Shown here: in pieces, positions 37,213 to 50,300 of the stretch
Layout of the letters: each line of letters starts with the position of its first letter
Numbering within the stretch: position 1 is the first letter of the stretch
Source of the DNA: Phytophthora hibernalis
Taxonomy: Eukaryota; Oomycota; Peronosporomycetes; Peronosporales; Peronosporaceae
Assembly (NCBI GenBank): GCA_012656075.1
Contig: JAAKBF010000403.1
Location: 558,001-622,000, forward strand
Direction: 5' to 3'
DNA length: 64,000 bases
Program-made: the position numbers and the translations under genes
Notes under the pieces: generated by a model
What the model saw: only the letters and a program-made list of their open reading frames with translations
Database searches by the model: none
What the model was told of the DNA's origin: nothing

Positions 37213-37232
37213 GGTTCTATCGTATATATTAA

Positions 37233-37762
37233 TCAATTATTTTTGCTGTGGTTTTGAAAATTGATATCGTTTCTTCGCGATTCTTGGGACTGGCCCCTCC
37301 TCCCACTCGCCCATCTGTATATTTATGAACGATGTCGTTTCGACGCTTTAGCACAGCATAGTACGCGGAAGAACCTCATCGATTGGTAGATCAAACAATT
37401 CCTCGACCTGATTTTTATACTTGGGATCAAAGATTACATGCTTGTAGGCTCTGTCTTTACCTCCATTGATTCGAGCGAGGTGAAGTTGATGTAGTCGCAT
37501 CGCTGAATGTCAATGATCATATCGTTGAAGCGCGAAGTTTTCTCGACATAGAACCTAACTCTCGTGCATTTTTGCGAGCTCTCGCTTGTACATAGCGATT
37601 TTATAGTCCTTGTCGTGTTGCTTACAATATCCACTCTTGAGAGCGGTTCGAGAGCATTTCTCATTCGATTTCGTAGTCGCGTTGCAATTGGGAGACGGTA
37701 TCCGAGGGTGTCTATAGGACCCTGAGGGATCTTCGATCCTCCCTTTCAACGTCGTTTGTCAT
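37233..37762 (-). pseudogene. Cys3His zinc-finger protein, frame-broken (copy A'')
   Basis: This is the counterpart of the gene at 34707-35240. A GA pair is missing in the GAGAGAG stretch near 37558. Further one-base changes occur near 37318 and 37368, and a G is missing near 37732. The zinc-finger motif itself is preserved at about 37640-37700. Its TATATA box (37785-37798) is an AT repeat of slightly different length from that in A'. Confidence 0.7.
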
Positions 37763-38005
37763 GATTTTGATAAAGTTTTGGGTATATATATATATATAGA
37801 TGGGGATATTTAACTCGAAGATGAATATCGAATATATCGATACTGATCCATTCGACGCGGAGGGGGTATATGACAATCGATTCCTTGAGAAAGAAGTAAA
37901 AGAGAAGCCTACGCTTGAACCAAAGCGTCGTGTGCATTTTGATCTACGGACGCCCTCAACTCCGCGAATCGTTAAATGTCCGGAGGATCTGAAGTCTATC
38001 ACCCT

Positions 38006-39091
38006 CTAAGACTCTTGTCGCGGTGTTGAAACCCCGTTCCAATACTCCTTCTCGAGTGTCGATCTTCGATTCTTATTGATTAAGCGGAGATTATCCTGGG
38101 GCTCCCAGGAGTCGGGTTCATTACCAACCCACTTCACTAAATATTTGTATTTACCAGATCGCATTTTTTGTGGTCTAATATCTTTTCGGCTTCTAAGATA
38201 TCACCCTTGTTAATTGTGGCGTCAGTTGTCTTCGATTGCACTATTTTCAAATCGTTTGGTGATTTGTAGAGTGTATGACCATTCTTTGACCTAATTTCAA
38301 CTCGGTACCCGTCCATTCCTACAATTGTATAGACAGCTCTACTCCATCTGGCAGCTTCCTTGTCAAATGTTCGCTTCTTAAGGCGGTAAAGGACGTTTGT
38401 ACCAACTTCAAGCTCGTTTTCAATTTTTCTGCTTCCTCTTGGTTATGTATTATCTCAGCTTCTATAACTTTACCTTTGCATCGTTAGGACTCATACCAAT
38501 CGACCGATGAATGGTGCTATTGTAGTTTGTAATAATATCATTTACCAGTTTTTGTGTGATTGGCTTCGGATCGATTTTGGTTAATCGCTGCTTTACGGTT
38601 CTGTTGAATCTTCGATTTTACCCATAGTACCATGATCACCAGGTTCGTTATTAAAATGTTCGATCTGGATTTGAAGAATTCTTGTGCTTGGGTGTTCATG
38701 AATTCGCTTCCGTTGTCGCTGGTGAGTATATCGACCTTATTACTACGAAAAATGTTTTAAGAGATGTGAGTACAGTTGGCGCAGTCTTATTCGTCAATAG
38801 CTTAGCATACCCAAGGCGAGAATTGATATTGATAGCCGTCAAAATTGGTCGTTTTTCCCAGAACGCAAGATCCATTTGCCATGAATTGGGGTTATGAGAA
38901 GCAATTTTGAATCCATCGTATTTCCGTTTTTGCTCTTGAAACCGTTGTATACCTGTCTGGGTCGCATACCATTCCTTCACAGCTTTGAATGTGATTTTGG
39001 GGTCTAACTCCTTTGCCTTCTGATACAAAGCCTGAGCACCGACATATCCCGTTTTAGGGTCATAATATAACTTTGCCAGTTGCTGATCCAT
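38006..39091 (-). pseudogene. Maverick integrase with chromodomain, most damaged copy (copy A'')
   Basis: All faults of copy A' are present. In addition, four bases are missing near 38667 between the second and third catalytic residues, one near 38610 and one near 38476. The same Pro substitution at KPIT is present. The first catalytic region (WQMDLAFW) remains in the 131-codon frame. Confidence 0.85.
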
Positions 39092-39168
39092 CGTACCTAC
39101 TAGCTCTGCTCTATATATTTATGAGACAAAAATATCTCTAATTAGTTGCTTAGATTAGCCAACTTCGT

Positions 39169-42100
39169 TTAAATATCCAAAGCTACAGTGGTGATACCAT
39201 CCTCAAGTACTCGACGCTTGTCGTAGTAGTAATTGAGAGCTGTTTTAGTTTGACTATAGGTAATGATTGACTTAGTCTCCTTGCTGAGTCTAAAGCCTTT
39301 GTACCTTGCAGTGTGATGCGATCATGGACAACACTTTCAAAGCCATCTGTTGAGTACATCACTGTTCCGACCACCTCCCTGCTGCACTCCCTTGGCACTA
39401 ACCTTGACCTTGTAAGATTGGTCAGGTAGATAGCAGATATAGTTCTTTGAAGATAGTGACACCATAGCATCACCAGACCACTCATCCTTGAACAAACCAG
39501 GTCTGCGACGATCGAACTTAGCGACCTCGTTGTTATAGTCGCGTGGGAACCAATCATACTTATGCTGCTTGAAGTGCTCGCATAGCTCAGGTTTGATACA
39601 GTTTTGAAACGGATTTTCACAGCTGAATGCGATGTATGCCGAGTCTGTGTCCATCTCCTGGTATTGAAAGTACGAGCGATCGAAGTAGAAGTTGATACAG
39701 TCATAGTAGAACTGTAGCATGCGTAGTTTAGCAAGCTGATAGATGGCAATCGACAAATGGATCGGATTCTTGTTCTTGAGTCGCCGTTTCTTCATGGTAA
39801 TCTCACACGCATCATGAAGCTCCTCAAGTCCATGAAATGTGAAGTGCTCAATTTTGCTCTTGATGGCTTTGTCGTTAGACTCGTACTTTATCTCCTTGTG
39901 CTTACTCATGTCCATACCAGATCGACCGAAAGCGCTGTTTCCGACCAACTTCATCATTTCAGCGATCATAGCCTTGGACTTGTCAGCATCACCCTCCCGT
40001 CGAGCGTTAGAAACCGCCTCCATAAATGGCTCAAATGCTTTGTGGGAATTGGCTTTGATGAAACAGTAAGTTTTGGTGATCTCCATTCCGTGAGCGATGT
40101 ACCACTTGAGCAACGGAGCATAGATAAGAATCTTTTCACCAAAGTAGCTACCAATTAGCTTACGAGCTGGCTTTGCTCGGCTTTGTTTGCGTGCTTCGTT
40201 GTACTCAAACATGTGCTGACCAATTACATTCTCATCGCTGCAGTCGATTAGCGTGTTCTTGAAAATAGGGGTCATCTCACTAAAGTACTCTTTGAGATGT
40301 GGTGGGGTACGAATATCACACTCGAGGAAGCCAAATACTTTGTCATTGACAATGTCGTCGATAATACCAGGATAGGCATCAATCGTAGTCAATCGCCCAC
40401 AAGGCATCTCATTACCGAGTGCCCACAGGTACAAAGCATTGGCATCGTATCCGATAATTTTTTACAAACCTTGTCCCCGCGAATCATCGTCTCATTTCGC
40501 TTGGCATAGCGATTGAAGATGATTGAAGGACCGCCAGCGATGTTAGCCTTCATCTTAGCATAAATATCTTTCTCTTCCCTATCGATGCTATAGACAAGCT
40601 TATCCGAGTTGAACTCAAGCAACTTCTTGTAGCGAAACCCTTTGATGGACATGTTTTTACGAGCGGTGTTGCACTTCACACAGCTGATCAAGATGTTGCC
40701 ATCGATATGCCCAAGCTTGTTGTTTATTCTATCGGCTGAAGCAGTATCAGCGGTCAGCTGACAGTAGCATAGACCACACAGATACTTTTGCTGTTTGAGA
40801 AGGATGTCAAGGTGCTCAGTAGTCATATTGAACTCTCTTTAGCCTCAGCATCCTGGCTCTTGTATCCACTCATGCGTTTGGATGGGAAGCTAAATGCTTT
40901 CGCCGAATTGGTGGGGTACTGGAGATTGTTGAAGCAGGTTTGATACATGACTTTTCTGATAGACCTGGGAGAGATACACCATCGGTAAACATATCCAGAC
41001 CGAATCGCTTGAACAATTCTCGTTGAGCCTTGATAGCCTTGATAAATGGAACTGCATCAAGATTGTTGTACCAAATAAGTAGGTCCTTGATCGACTTCAT
41101 TCCATAGTACTTCCAGACAAACTGTACCCGCTTGTAGTCATCATCACTGATGCTGGTATTACGGAGCTCACTGTCAAAGGCTGACTGAGGAGGCACTTCA
41201 GTTTCGTTGAATACATTGAATGAGGTAATGTACTCATATGGGAAGATACCCTTACCCAGACCGCAGACGCATCGAAACTTGTCATCACACTTGCAATCAC
41301 CAAGGTATGTTGATAGGTATTTAGCGTAGCTTGTACCTGCTGGTACATAGTTGCTAATGTCTAGCATTTTCATGTCCGACGTGGCGATGCACATGTAACT
41401 TGGGTTCTTAATAACCGATTTGATGTTGTCGGTTCCAATGGTAGCGAACAAGTCTGCCTTGATTAGGTTGATATCGTAGCGCCCTGAATTAAAGCCAAGG
41501 AATGGTACCTGATCCAGAGTTTGCTTGATCTTACCATAGTCCGATCGCTTCTTACCAAACCCAAGCTTGCTGTGAAAATCAAAGAAGCTGGCAAAATATC
41601 CAGATTGAATCCAAGCATCCACATCCTGTGTCTTGTACGTATTACCAAGAGGAGTACCTGGAACCTCCATGCCTGTCAAACCTTGAGCGTCGATTATCTT
41701 ACGAAGCAAGGCCTCGTACTTGGAGACATTGTATTTCTGGATCTTCGCCCGACATCATTAATGTACTGGAACATATCCTTGAGCAATGCCTTCGGATCAT
41801 CATTTACAAAGCAGCGAACCTCCGTCAAGCTATCAACTACAGAGACGGACACCGGGATGTGCTCGTTCGTGAAGACAGTATTCTCCCCATGTTGAGTCGC
41901 CGTAGGCTTAAGAATGGCCTCAAAGTCATAAACAATAAAATGATCGATGTATTGATCGGTATTCTTGATAGAGTACTTTGTCAGTAGCGAACGAATTGTA
42001 TTTGAAACTGGGCGATAAATAGTCGGGTCTTCAGGGAATGATTCAATATTTACGAGCTCACACTGGTTCTTCTTATTGTTTCGAAGCTTGTCGGAGCTGA

Positions 42101-43138
42101 CAAACACCATCTCACACTTTGGTCATTGGTATTTACACTGAAGCATATCAATATTCTTAATGTAAAAGCATGATTCTCGTGAGATAGAATATTGATAACA
42201 TCGTACTCCTTGTCAGAACGTCGGATGCATTCAACATTTCCCGTCTCCACATCCATCATGAATACATTAATGCTTAGCTGAAAGCAGTCCTCAAGCTCAT
42301 CAAACTGGAGAATGTCGATTGGTTGGAAACTGCGAAACAGGCTTAGTGTATAATTGATGTCCTTGTACGAGCAGTACTGCTTGAATGTCTGCTTTACCAG
42401 AGCTTGAATTCTACGCGGATCCTTTTTTGGTTCATCTTGCTTGTGGTATGCGATGCAGTGAAATACGCACTTGTTGTTAGTCTTTGGGAAGTTGATTACA
42501 CTCTTGTTGTCGCGGATAATCTTTGGAATGACAGCTTCACTATCACCCAGTGCGTGTTCGCGCTGGTAGATGTAAATCTTGAATCCAGTGATTGCCTTTA
42601 CCAGATATCCCGATTTGGGGTAGTTAAGCTTGTCAGCTAATTCCATCGAACGAATCTCCGAAATGACCTTCTTGCGAATATCACCCTTGCTATTGATAGC
42701 AATCGGTGAGCTGAACACCGAGGTGTTGCTCAAATTCGGGTGGAAGTATCGGGTATCGCTATCATCTGTTCGACTAACGAGGTTGTATCCAAGTGCAATA
42801 TTAATCTTGAAAGCAGCTTTCTGGCTCGCAAGTACGTTCTCGAGTTTGTCGTAGAATTCTGCTGGCTGAATCCCCTCGTATAAATGAGACTCGACATGGT
42901 TTCCTTGGTAGAAGCGATATTTCGGGTCAGCCTTGTAGTCAGGAGACATGTGCTTCTTGAGAGTATCGATACCAACATTGTACTGCTTAGCTACCAGCTT
43001 CATATTTTTGGGGTTGGAGATGTTGCTGACAAATACCATCTTTCCAGTACGACCGCGTACCTTAACACGGTAGCTACTACCCCATTTGATAGGTGTAATA
43101 TTCAATCTCTTTAGACCTTCGAGCTCGTATGCAAACAT
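39169..43138 (-). pseudogene. Maverick family B DNA polymerase, fragmented (copy A'')
   Basis: The N-terminal frame 43138-42050 is the same as in the other copies. The exonuclease part is broken near 41748 (one T missing) and near 41822 (three bases missing). A base is missing near 40955, and the polymerase part starts a new frame after a changed T run near 40460. Near 39300-39360 two small deletions shift the C-terminal end. The HNH-like insert (about 40660-40790) and motifs A, B and C are each still readable within separate frames. It shares His (SVVHD) and Tyr (RSYFQ) substitutions with A'. Confidence 0.88.
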
Positions 43139-43253
43139 GTTGCCTATATATAAGCGTGGCTATATTATTCTCGTAAATTTGACTTTATAATATTTTGGAT
43201 CTTGTCTCAGGATCGACTTTATATCTTAGGCCTCTACAAAAATCTGCAATTAA

Positions 43254-43874
43254 TTAATTCAAATAATTGGCATATGACTTGTTGGAGGTTTTAAGCCAGT
43301 TATAAGATCCAATATCGTTAGCCTTAATCCATTGAAGGGTTTTCGTGGTACATACCGGTACCAATAATTGTTTGTGGTAGTACGTTGCGAGCTAAATCCT
43401 GTTTAGAAGCTTCCGATACATTATCCCACTCAAATAGGAAGTGGATGTAGCCATCATCCACACCTAATAGTGAAATAGGCTTTCTTTTTTATACTTCCCA
43501 AACTGTAGCTTTTCTTCACTAAATGAGGTAAGACCACGGTCTCGACAGGCTTTGCAATATATATAACCACCTCGGTATCGTTTTTGACAACCGAGACATA
43601 CCTTGTAGTGCCCACCAAAGAGTTTTACACACTCTGAACCAATAAAATGATGATTATCATCTTTATCTATTATTAGAAAGTGTCGCTTGATTGGGGTATC
43701 ACAGTAGCATCTCGAATTTACATTAGGACGATACGCAGGGCATGGATATATTTGGGTCTTACCCATTTGCATCCATTTTCCGTTATCCTCTAACGTATTC
43801 CAGTACCATCCAGAGGAGTGGTATTGGGATAGGTCCCCAAGCGCTTTGAGTAAAATTTTACGTGTATTTCTCAT
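43254..43874 (-). pseudogene. Maverick-linked zinc-ribbon protein (copy A'')
   Basis: The frame is open from 43874 to 43464, like copy A', and is lost at the same six-base run. The two-base loss near 43343 is also shared with A'. The zinc-ribbon cysteines are intact. Confidence 0.65.
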
Positions 43875-44060
43875 TAGCTGTATAGTTTTGACTTTATATA
43901 TCAGAATAGAAAAACAGTTAAGTTCGATTTTACTCGATAGGTACGTTTTCACTGTCGTTAAGTTCGCTGCTGTGCTTCCGCTTGCGAGCCCGAATCTGCT
44001 CTCTGTTCTTATCATCATACCCTTTTGATAGGATAGGGAACCTCAACTTATTATTTGTAT

Positions 44061-45432
44061 TCAATCGACCGCCGGAGTCATATCAAAGAAGCTTCTCTGG
44101 AGCTTATCGTTGTCATCATGCTTCCATCTCATACAGAAACAAAACGTTTCTGGATCCTCCACGTGAACAAACGTCTTCATCACGAGCGGATCGTCGGTCT
44201 TGGTTGATCCTTCTTTCAAACGACTGAAAACACGATCTGTGCACTGTGTATCTACAACCTTCACGAACACCTCCACCTACACACGTAAACGTCAGAATAA
44301 TTGCATACACAAACCTCTGCACATATTATGTACCTTGCGTCTGTTGCCAATAGATGGATTCTTGTCAACGGATCCGGGAGCATATTGACGATGGGAAACT
44401 CGATGCTCATGCCATCGTACCAACCATGCATATCGCGAGAAAGAGCAAGCCGATTGTTCGGGTCACGATCGTACTTGGCGAATTCTCGTTTGTGGTCTCT
44501 GCTTTGCTTTCTCGACACCAAATGGCAGCTTTCTGCCTTGCCGTACGGAGCGAAGAGATTTTTGTGCTCGATTCGCTGATATTCGAACTCGTCAGTCGAG
44601 GTGTCCAAATTAGAAACGCTTGTAGTCAACGATATGGATGAAATTGTGTTTTGTGGAGAATCGGACTCTTCTGAACATAGTCAGCGTAGAAGACGCGCTG
44701 AAGCTCAGCAGACACAGCATTCATTTGTGCAACGCGCGTCTCAACTACTTGGTCATACAACGGAGAGCCTAACGTTTGCGGACCATTTCTCAGGTCAGTT
44801 TCGAATAGCAAAGCAGCATCTTCTGCAAACGAAAAAGAGTTAGTCCGCCACTACGATGCAATGACGATATATAAAAGCACGCACTTGTCTCGAACAGCAC
44901 ATGGAAGCACAACTTCTTGCCTTCGTACCAAAACGCGACATTCTTGATCCCGGGTGCGGCGCACAGGATCGTAGTACCCAATGCGTAACGACGCCATCCA
45001 GTACAGTCTGCAGCGAATCCCTTTCGTGTTCAACGCGTTATCAACGGATCCAGTGACAAGCCACAATTTTGGTTGGGGTGGTGCTCGCTCCGGAACCACC
45101 ACCAGCACGTGGACCTGTTTCTTCAGAGGAGCTGGTACAAAAACATCGCCGATCTCGTCCGCTGGGTCGATCTCATCGCTCAGCAGTTCCTCCACTTGCG
45201 CAGGAATGTCTCCACCTCGCATACTAATCACAGCAGGGTCATTCGACGCAAGCCACGCGCCGTTCTTCTTCGCCAGGAAGAGTTGCAGCTTGTCTGCGTC
45301 GACATCTTTCAAGTCATTTGGCTTCTTCTCCTTGATCGCCACCTTCAGGTCCCCCACTGACTCACTCTCGCCGATGACTACCGGAAAGACGCTCCCTTGC
45401 GCACCAACAATTGCACAGAAGAGCTTCACCAT
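44061..45432 (-). pseudogene. Mosaic Crinkler (CRN) effector gene (copy A'')
   Basis: Residues 1 to about 35 (start 45432, MVKLFCAIVG) are identical to copy A'. From about 45338 the sequence switches to the copy A type, with LQLFLAKKNGAW and the same HVLVVVP region. From about 45008 to 44545 it follows neither, but a related third sequence: WMASLRIGYYDPV replaces RLAGLRLGCYDPA, and FETSACFY replaces the end of the exon. Before the HNH-like Cys-His region it returns to the common type. One extra base near 44950 and one missing G near 44378 interrupt the frame. Introns sit in the expected places (near 44825-44887 and 44276-44332). The mosaic fits the known exchange of CRN segments at conserved motifs. 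Confidence 0.85.
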
Positions 45433-45677
45433 CTTTACTCCAGGCGGCAGATTCTCGAATGTGTGAGAGAGAACTTTCTGTTTCTGTAGCGGGTCACTAT
45501 TGGTCAAAAGTCACGACAGATTCTGACCAATGGTAATGGCTCCAAGAGGGGAATTTCCACGAAAATGCAGACCTAGCCTTAACCGTAAATTACGCGAAGA
45601 AAAAATCGCTGTGTGATGTTTAGCGAGAGGTTGTGCGGACGCTTAAGCTGCAACAGATGTCTCCTCACGCTCTCAGG

Positions 45678-47123
45678 AGGTGTACTTCCGCCTCCACGTG
45701 CAGTTCATCCACTGGTGCCAGCGCCTTCTAAGTGTCAAGGTGAAGTTCCTCTCTCTGGGCTACACGTTCATACCCAATTCACCTCCCACTGCCCTCTGTA
45801 ACCTCTGAAAATGCCATTTACCCTTCCAGAATCGAGAGCGGATCGAGTTAGTGCTGTTTGTGGCTGCATCCCACCTGCTTCTGCTGTGTTTCCTGCTCCA
45901 CTCGAGCTTCATCAGTGAAACAGGGCAAGTTGGCTGTCTGAAGCAGTTTCTCCCGCCTCCAACGAGCCTCAGCAGCCCCCAGGATGAGCAGCTGCGTCTA
46001 CTCCGGATTCAAGTGCTGCCCGATGCCGAAACAGCAGGTTGGAGTCTCTCTACGAGCTCTTTAAGCTCCTATTCGACGTCCAACACATCGGAGAACGACT
46101 CCAATGCTGTAGTGCAACTGGATCCGGGACTCAGTTTCGTCTATGCGCCCCAGAAGAGTCTCCTGGCGCTGTTAGAACACGCTGATGCTGTGCAGACGGA
46201 TGTGAAGCTAGACACACTCTATCTGCCGATGAAGTCACAATGTTTCGAGCTCAGATGGTTCAATGGCCTGCCGTTGTGGACGCTGATTCGGGATCGAGCG
46301 ATCGGCTACGACACGATCTTGGTGAACCAATTACTGAGGCACTACGGAGCCAGAGGCTTCTTCTACCGAGAAGACAATCGTGTTGTCGTGGATATGAGCT
46401 ACGGGGTTTTCAATCCGGCTTCGGCGGCGCAGAGTGTGCGTTGATTTGGTACGTCTTGGCGGATACAATGGGTGTATATTAACTGTTTTATAGTGGTTGA
46501 GACTCGTAGCACTCAAGTTCAAGATCTTGCACACGGTTCTGTTCCTGTTCTTCGTCATTACGGCACTCGTGGCTTTCGTGCTAATGGAGACGCAGAAGCG
46601 GATGATCACATTTGCAGCGCTGTTTCAGAACCGATTGCAACTGCAGATTCCCTTGGCCAACCTCGTGGTGACGTTCTTTGCTCAGTCACTCATGTTCGTC
46701 CCCGTGCTGGTAAGTCTTTTATAGCTGCCCATAGATACTATCGGTCTCATCTTTTACTTCTTGCATTGGTGCATTTAGGTGGGTATGCTGTTTTTCCTGT
46801 TTGAACTGTACAAGGATCGGATGCTGGCATTTGGTATCATGACTGTCATGTGGGTGGGTGAGTCTTTTTCAGTCATCAGCGTGCGTTGTCGACTATCGCA
46901 AGCGTACTTTCCGCCGTTGTTCTTCTGTCTCTTCACGCTCTTCCACATCTACCTCTTCTCCTTCCCGTTCGGCTTCTCCTACATCGCTCTAGGCGCCACA
47001 AGTCTTCTGCTACTCCAACTCATGCTCTTCTTCTGGAACTGCTTTGAAGTTCCAGCTTTGAACCGAGGTGCCATTTCACGAGTATGTCCACGGGAGCCAC
47101 TATTTCTCTCTTTTCCATTTTAA
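45678..47123 (+). pseudogene. Membralin-like gene lacking exon 1 (copy A'')
   Basis: It has the same 5' loss as copy A', with the join at CTCTCAG/GAGGTG. The lumenal exon is open here for 197 codons (45851-46444), which shows the other two copies have lost single bases in that exon. Introns and the C-terminal membrane block are intact. A promoter and start codon would have to come from the CRN leader on the other side. Confidence 0.8.
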
Positions 47124-47342
47124 ACTCGTTAAAACGATCGCAACATAGATAACACCTAAATTGCCAGCTAAAACACAATAACTTGTCGGATAACACAACA
47201 CGGTCTCAGCAGTCGAAAGTTCAGACCGCCCGTTGATTGGCTGATCGTCGTCTAAGTTGCGCTAAAGTTGCTGGAACTGACGTGCCCTTACGACGCCGCG
47301 TTTAAGGAATTAAGTCGCCTTTTGCCACAGAAGACGCGCATC

Positions 47343-50300
47343 ATGGCGGAGCTGCCTCCTCCGCGACTCAGTGGCACCATCTGGAAGCGCAATGCAGGCA
47401 TCCTGCGCTCCTGGCACAGTCGGTGCGCTCTGCGTCGCTTAAATCTGAGCTTTTGTGGCTAATTTTTAGCTCTTATTTCGGTGTAGAGCGGCTGTGGTGA
47501 CAGCTGAGGGCTTTTTACTCTACAAGAAGAAGGCGGATGGGTATTTTATAGGATCTATTTTTACTTAAATATTGGTTTTTCTTACATTATTTTGTGTAAA
47601 TGTTAGGGTCAAGACCAAGGAGATGGATCTGGTCAAGGTGAGACCTGGTTATGCTTTGGGTCGAGAAATGATCTGACTTTTTATTTTTATTTTTTATTTT
47701 TAAGGCAACTCTCGCTGCTACCATCGCTCAGGCCAGCGGATACTACTATTTCGAGCTGCAGTACGGAGCCACGCAAGTTTCCATCGGTTTCCCAGCCTTG
47801 CAAGATGCCAGAATGTGGCTCAGTGGCATGATGGAGGCTGCAGATGAGAATAGTGCGGGTCGACGAGTGTGGATGGCCAATTTGAGACGGATGCTGACGC
47901 TCAAGCTGCGTGACCGACGAGAACTGGTGCCAGCGATGGCGGATCGAGACTGGTTTAGCGAGTGGAACTTTTGTCTGCGGTGAGGACTTTTACTCCAGCT
48001 GAAATTGAGTTTTTTATGTTTTAATGTTGATGTTTGATTCAGCTCACTGAAGAATGATAGAGAGCCTTTTGCTGCACGCCAGAGAAGACTGAGGCGGCTG
48101 CATACGGTACGTCGCGTAGTTGCTGCATTTTTGAGACCATATCTGATTGTTATCCGACTTTTAGATTTGGATGCAGTTCGAGCTGTTCGCCGAGATTTTA
48201 GCCGAGATTTTCTTCTCGTCGGTTCAGCAGCGAGATGCGCGTGGCCTCGCTCGTATTGAATCGTTTGAAAGAGCAGCAAGCGACTATGCTCTTAATGGTG
48301 GCGGCGACCAGAGGGCGGTTGATTTCTCACAAAGTGTGGGAGGTAACCAGGCAGGGCACCGGAGCTTGGTGTCCTCGATGTCCACGTCGTCCCTCTCATC
48401 CACAGCTACCTCATTTCAAGGAAATGACAGTGATATCGGGATGGCGTATACGAAGCGAGACGATGTAGACGAAATGAAACTGGCGGGTATACATGATCGG
48501 GCCATCGATATCCCAGAACTGATCCCCAGAGCACTCTCGGATCGGGCACTGGCCGTCGGGAAGGTTCTTATGGAAAAGACCGTGCATGATGGAGTCGATA
48601 AACTTGATCAAACGTGGCTTTCTCGATTTCCAGCGACTCGTTTTTCCAGTGTCTTCGTTTAACATGCGGTACCGGAACAGGTTCTTTGCCAGTCGAGCCA
48701 CAATCTCACTAGCTACAAGCACCTTCACGCCACGTTGATCTCTGTCGCTCAGGTACTGGAACACCAATGGCAGGAAACGCACATTGACGCCGCCTTCTCT
48801 CATCGCCTGGCGCAAATGAAGTGTGTCAATGACATACGTGCCTGCATTGCTGTCGGTCGATCCACCCACCCCAATGGTCTGAGCCATGGAACTTAGTGTT
48901 GACATTCGCCGACGCAGTTGGGGTTGACTCATCGGCTCGAACTCGGAACGCTGGAATGCAGACGACGTTGATGTTGACGAGAAAACGTCCTCAGGTCGAG
49001 GCATGGATGACATCGTGTTGGACCGCGTCAAGCGACTACGGGATGCACTCCTTTGGGACTGACTCAACCCCTTGATCTCCCGGTCATCCCAAATCCGGGG
49101 CTCTTGGCCTCAGGACTGTCTCCCAGAGTAACAAGCTGGGCCGCGAACTCCTTCATGTGCTGCACGAATAACTTCTTCACTCCGTCCTCATATTCTCGTG
49201 CTACCTGTATGCTCGGATCGGCGGGACGAGAACGTCCGTTGTGGCTTCGAGCAAATGACGGGCTGGATGCTGCTAAGGCATAAATGGCACTGTTCTTCTT
49301 CACGCCCTGCAGTTTCCGGACGAGCGGGTGGATATCCACATCGCGCTTCAACACAAAAGCCTCGGGAGATTCAACAGCAGTTTGCTTTTTCCGTGTCCAC
49401 AGTGATAACTATGTCACCTGTCAAAGGCCGATCCGTAGAATGCCTGCTGGTCTTCAGTAAAAACTCCTTTGCAGCGAGGTTCTCACCATGCGATGCTCCG
49501 TTGTCCAATTCGTAATACACAAGGTCCAGGTAAGGAATCCAGTGGGGCTCTTTGGTCTCCACTAACTCCTTCACGTCCAGAGCAGACAGCATTTCAACGC
49601 AACTGGTGCTGTCATTCACGCCGTGAACTGCACGGATCAGAAGTCCATGCACCATTGATGAACGCAGCGAGTTTACCAGCACGTTGTCATACCGCGGATG
49701 CACTTTTACTAATGTGGGCGCCAGATTGCCTGAAAACTTGCGAACAATAAGCTCTGGAAGTTCCTGATACGGGAAATACCTCAGCATCTTCGCTTCGCGA
49801 AGTGCAAAGCTCAACCCAGCAAGATCGCGACTGTCGACCGTAGCGAGGGTCGAGCGTTCGCTCCGCAAAGGTTCAGCGATGGCTACCACGCTAACACCAC
49901 GAATCGAAAATGCAGAAACCAGTGGGAAGGACGGCAATTTGGCCAGCACCATCCGTAAGGCACCAGGCAGCTTTCCATTCTCCGACGTGCTTTCGGAGAG
50001 GAAGAGCTCAATAAGCGAGCGGAACTTGGCAAACAGCGCCGTCTCTTTTGCCAGTCGTTTGTGTCCTTGCCAGCTCTTGGATGCGAACTCAAGGTGGATA
50101 CGCTGGGGGTGTTTTCATCGAGTTTTGCGATGGATACGAAATCACAACACCAGGTGGTAAACTCTCCAGGTTCTTGTCTAGATCGGTATCGTGACATTCT
50201 GAAGGTAAACCCGGCCATTCTCTTCAATGGTTTGCTGCACGTTTTCCAAGCCCGATTGACCAAGTCGATCCTGCCCGAGTTACACGAAAACCGATTTGTG

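Larger units (their letters stand above)
28430..44035. mobile_element. Two Maverick modules head to head around the right palindrome centre
   Basis: Copy A' carries zinc-ribbon gene, polymerase, integrase and two more genes in plus orientation up to 35721. Copy A'' carries the same series in minus orientation from 36754. The 1.03 kb spacer between them belongs to the same element and has no second copy. No terminal inverted repeats or target-site duplications are visible at the outer limits near 28430 and 44035, each about 190 bp from a CRN stop codon. Confidence 0.8.

Noticed and set aside
37785..37800. TA microsatellite as an independent feature
   Set aside because: It is the counterpart of the promoter-like TATATA tract before the Cys3His gene; slight length variation between copies is expected.
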